Source: Planctomycetota bacterium
GTDB lineage: Bacteria > Planctomycetota > Brocadiia > JAJRTI01
Direction: 5' to 3'
DNA: 6,156 nucleotides
Assembly: GCA_024278415.1 (NCBI GenBank)
Contig: JAJRTI010000528.1
Location: 1 to 6,156, forward strand
Part shown: piece by piece, positions 3,988-6,156 of the stretch
How the letters are laid out: each line of letters opens with the position of its first letter
Position numbering within the stretch: the stretch's first letter is position 1
Notes under the pieces: generated by a model
The model's database searches: none
What the model was told of the DNA's origin: nothing
The model's input: the letters and a program-made list of their open reading frames with translations, nothing else
Made by a program: the position numbers and the translations under genes

Positions 3988-6156
3988 CTACTTGACGCGG
4001 TGCATTTTCCCCGCGATGTCGCGCAGGAACTCCGGCGGCGACAGCAGCAGCTTGCCGTGCTTGCACTCGACATACTCGCGCCCCAACACCGCGCTGGAAG
4101 GGGGGTCTCGCCACTCGACGCGATACCGGCCCTCCTCCATGCCGAGCAGCGTCACTTTCGCATCCCGCACCGGCGCGCTGGGGTTCTTTGGCCAGGACGC
4201 GTCCTCGTTAAGCAGCCAGACCACGGCCCTGGATGGCCACGCGACGCCAAAGGGGCGCACGCGGGGCGGCAACTGCGCGGCCGGCCTGGGCCACACGTTG
4301 ACAAGTTCGATCCAGTCCAAGTAGAGCCAATCGGCGCCCCGGTTTTCGATCGTGACCGTGTGGGCGCCTTTGGGGATTTTGGCCGCGAGCGTGATGTTGT
4401 ACTCTTTGCGCACCTTGGCCTTTCTGTCGCGGTTGCGGAGTCGGTTGCTGTAGACCGAATGGCCGTCGACCGAGACGGAGAGGACCGCGCCAAAGGAGAC
4501 GGAGTTGAGGTGCATGCGCACGAGTGCGCGTTTGGCGAACGCGGCTCGGATCTGCACCGGCTGCCGGCGCGCGGCTTGGCGCCGGCCCTGCAAGAAGGCA
4601 TGGAACACCTTCTGCTTGCCGATGGAGTCGGGCGCGGCGATGTCGAGGAGCTTGGCCTCCACGCGCCTGTCCCAGTTGGTCTCCGGCAGCAGCCGAACCG
4701 TGAACGGCTTGCCTCGGGGGGCCCTTTCTTTCGCTAAGTTGTGCGGTTTCTCGAAGCGTGCGGGCGCCATGCCGGCCGCGCCCATGGGCACATCATCGAG
4801 GAACTCCGAGAGGTTGCGCCAGATCACGTACAGACCTTCGGGGTGGATGTAGTTGTCCCACCACCAGGGCATGGCCGTGCCGGCCGCGCCGCTGAGCGCA
4901 CTCGCCCAAATGGCTTGATGGAGGGCCTGGCCGAGGGGGTCTTTCTGGAGGGTGCGCTTGGCTCCGGCAGACTCGACTCCATATTCGCCTACGAGCACCG
5001 GCTTGCGGTATTTGGCGAACATGTCGGCCGCGAGCTTGGTGAGCGCGCCCGCGGGATCGGGCCGGTTGTAGCAGTGGTTCTGCACGAAGTCCATTTCGGG
5101 CATGCGCCACACCCGGTCGGCCGCGCGGTCGCTGTAGAAGCTCGTGGTCACGAGGTGGCGGTTGGGGTCCATGCGCTTGAGGTACCGGGCCATGTCCTGG
5201 TGCCAGCCCTCGACGGCTTTCGCGGTGACGCCGCGCTCGGAGTAGGCGAGGTCGACCTCGTTCCACAGTTCCCAAGCGAGCAGGTGCGTCGAGTAGCCCC
5301 AGCGCGCCACAATGTAGCGGAGGCGGTTTCGGTAGAGTTCCTTGGCCTCCCGGCTCGTGAAGAATTGCCCCGGCGTGCGGCACGGCCCCCCGAGTTTTGT
5401 GTTGTACGGGTTGTGATGCCAGTTGTCGTTCTTGCCCCATTGGTCCTTGCGCGTGCGGAGCATGCCGTGGTAGTCGAGGCAGAGGATCAGGTAGATGCCT
5501 TGCCGCTCCGCGAGTTCGAGCACGTAGTCGAGCGCCCAGGCTTGGTCGAGCGAGTAGTGGGCCAGCGACTTGGGGGTCGCCTCGATGCCGAAAGCCCAAG
5601 GGGACATCCAAATGCGCGCGGCGTTCATGCCGGAAGAGCGATGGATCGCGAACCACGTGTCGTAGCTGAACGTGCCCAAGAGGCCGCCCCAGCAACTGCA
5701 CTCGCCCAGCAGGAACAGAGGCAGACCGCTGTCGAACTCGAAGCTGCGCCGGTCCATGGGCTCGACGTGCACAAAGCCAGAGCCGGTGCTGGACCGGACG
5801 CGCAACTCGCCTTCCCACTGCCACAGGGTGACGTTGTCGCGCTTGAACACGACGCGGTAGAGGTGGCGGCCAATCTCAGTGGGGCAGTAGCGGATGCGCC
5901 AGTCGCCCGGGCCAGCCGCGGCAAGCTGCTCGACTTTTTCCCCCTTCTTGTTTGTGACGATGGCGCGGGCGAACGGCTCGTAGTAGAAACCGTGGACGAC
6001 GACCTGCTTGTGCGACGGAGTCGTTAACGTCGCGGTCAGGTCGGACGCGGCCGGGTCGAAGGGCTTGTCCCCGCGCTCGGCCTGGATGGCGATCTCGAAG
6101 CGCGAGTAGAGCGCCGGCTCTGCTGGCGTCGCCGTGAGGCGCGGCCGCGCGGCGGA
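3988..6156 (-). CDS. DUF5060-containing GH5-like glycoside hydrolase (5' end cut by window edge)
   Basis: The frame is open from the right edge to TAG at 3990-3988, giving 722 residues without the N-terminus; the GTG at 5850 is internal. Domains, numbered from the edge: a DUF5060 beta-sandwich at about 15-105 (YSRFEIAIQ, GFYYEPF, WRIRYCPTEIGRHLYRV); a TIM-barrel hydrolase at about 140-455; a galactose-binding-like sandwich at about 517-622 (IPKGAHTVTIENRGADW); and a short C-terminal beta domain at about 637-719 (VVWLLNEDASW, YRVEWRDP). The barrel carries LLAWELWNEVD with likely acid/base Glu300 and VLVGEYGVES with likely nucleophile Glu391, plus NHCYN and PWWWDNY, as in clan GH-A retaining enzymes. 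It probably cleaves a beta-linked plant or algal polysaccharide outside the cytoplasm; the substrate cannot be read from the sequence. A signal peptide would lie beyond the window. It converges on the propeller gene. Confidence 0.92.
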   Translation of the reverse strand, partial: SAARPRLTATPAEPALYSRFEIAIQAERGDKPFDPAASDLTATLTTPSHKQVVVHGFYYEPFARAIVTNKKGEKVEQLAAAGPGDWRIRYCPTEIGRHLYRVVFKRDNVTLWQWEGELRVRSSTGSGFVHVEPMDRRSFEFDSGLPLFLLGECSCWGGLLGTFSYDTWFAIHRSSGMNAARIWMSPWAFGIEATPKSLAHYSLDQAWALDYVLELAERQGIYLILCLDYHGMLRTRKDQWGKNDNWHHNPYNTKLGGPCRTPGQFFTSREAKELYRNRLRYIVARWGYSTHLLAWELWNEVDLAYSERGVTAKAVEGWHQDMARYLKRMDPNRHLVTTSFYSDRAADRVWRMPEMDFVQNHCYNRPDPAGALTKLAADMFAKYRKPVLVGEYGVESAGAKRTLQKDPLGQALHQAIWASALSGAAGTAMPWWWDNYIHPEGLYVIWRNLSEFLDDVPMGAAGMAPARFEKPHNLAKERAPRGKPFTVRLLPETNWDRRVEAKLLDIAAPDSIGKQKVFHAFLQGRRQAARRQPVQIRAAFAKRALVRMHLNSVSFGAVLSVSVDGHSVYSNRLRNRDRKAKVRKEYNITLAAKIPKGAHTVTIENRGADWLYLDWIELVNVWPRPAAQLPPRVRPFGVAWPSRAVVWLLNEDASWPKNPSAPVRDAKVTLLGMEEGRYRVEWRDPPSSAVLGREYVECKHGKLLLSPPEFLRDIAGKMHRVK

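Noticed and set aside
3589..3995. Small proteins encoded in the convergent spacer
   Set aside because: Several frames of 60-240 codons are open here, but their content follows the palindromes, with mirrored peptides on the two strands. None has a ribosome-binding site or a recognisable family.
5848..5850. GTG as the start of the glycoside hydrolase
   Set aside because: The frame continues without a stop to 6156 and encodes a recognisable DUF5060 domain, so the GTG is an internal valine and the gene is cut by the window edge.
4741..6027. 428-codon open frame on the plus strand
   Set aside because: It lies wholly opposite the glycoside hydrolase and has a biased, non-family composition typical of antisense shadows in GC-rich DNA.

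Overview
The window is GC-rich bacterial chromosomal DNA with five protein genes, two of them cut by the window edges. It also holds two intergenic regions packed with palindromes. Four things point to a Planctomycetota/PVC-type or similar environmental bacterium: a secreted PQQ-type beta-propeller protein with an RFRGPNGTG opening, a DUF5060 glycoside hydrolase, a Ycf35-like DUF1257/DUF2997 pair, and intergenic DNA built from small palindromes. This is an inference from gene content; no rRNA or other phylogenetic marker is present.

Layout: (1) On the minus strand at 706..1 lies a compact operon: DUF1257 (Ycf35 family), then DUF2997 overlapping it by 7 bases, then the start of a third small gene with a strong ribosome-binding site that runs off the left edge. 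A sigma70-like promoter sits just upstream at 744-772. (2) From 795 to 1145 is a palindrome-rich spacer. Its core, 918-1145, is made of two similar palindrome units facing each other. (3) glyQ, the glycyl-tRNA synthetase alpha subunit, is on the plus strand at 1274-2146 with its own good promoter, but glyS does not follow. (4) A 180-base spacer carries a heptamer tandem repeat, a 9-bp inverted repeat and one arm of a dispersed repeat. (5) A secreted PQQ-like beta-propeller gene is on the plus strand at 2327-3562. (6) A second palindrome-dense spacer (3563-3987) contains a nested inverted repeat around a perfect 56-bp palindrome, plus a 17-bp inverted repeat just past the end of the next gene. 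(7) A large multidomain glycoside hydrolase is on the minus strand from the right edge to 3988, convergent with the propeller gene.

The genes do not form a single pathway. glyQ is a housekeeping translation gene. The propeller protein and the glycoside hydrolase look like exported proteins of a polysaccharide-degrading bacterium. The DUF1257/DUF2997 pair is a conserved but uncharacterised cassette. The least explained DNA is the two palindrome clusters, whose paired inverted layout resembles REPIN-like or other non-autonomous hairpin elements. No transposase, CRISPR array, tRNA or rRNA was seen.
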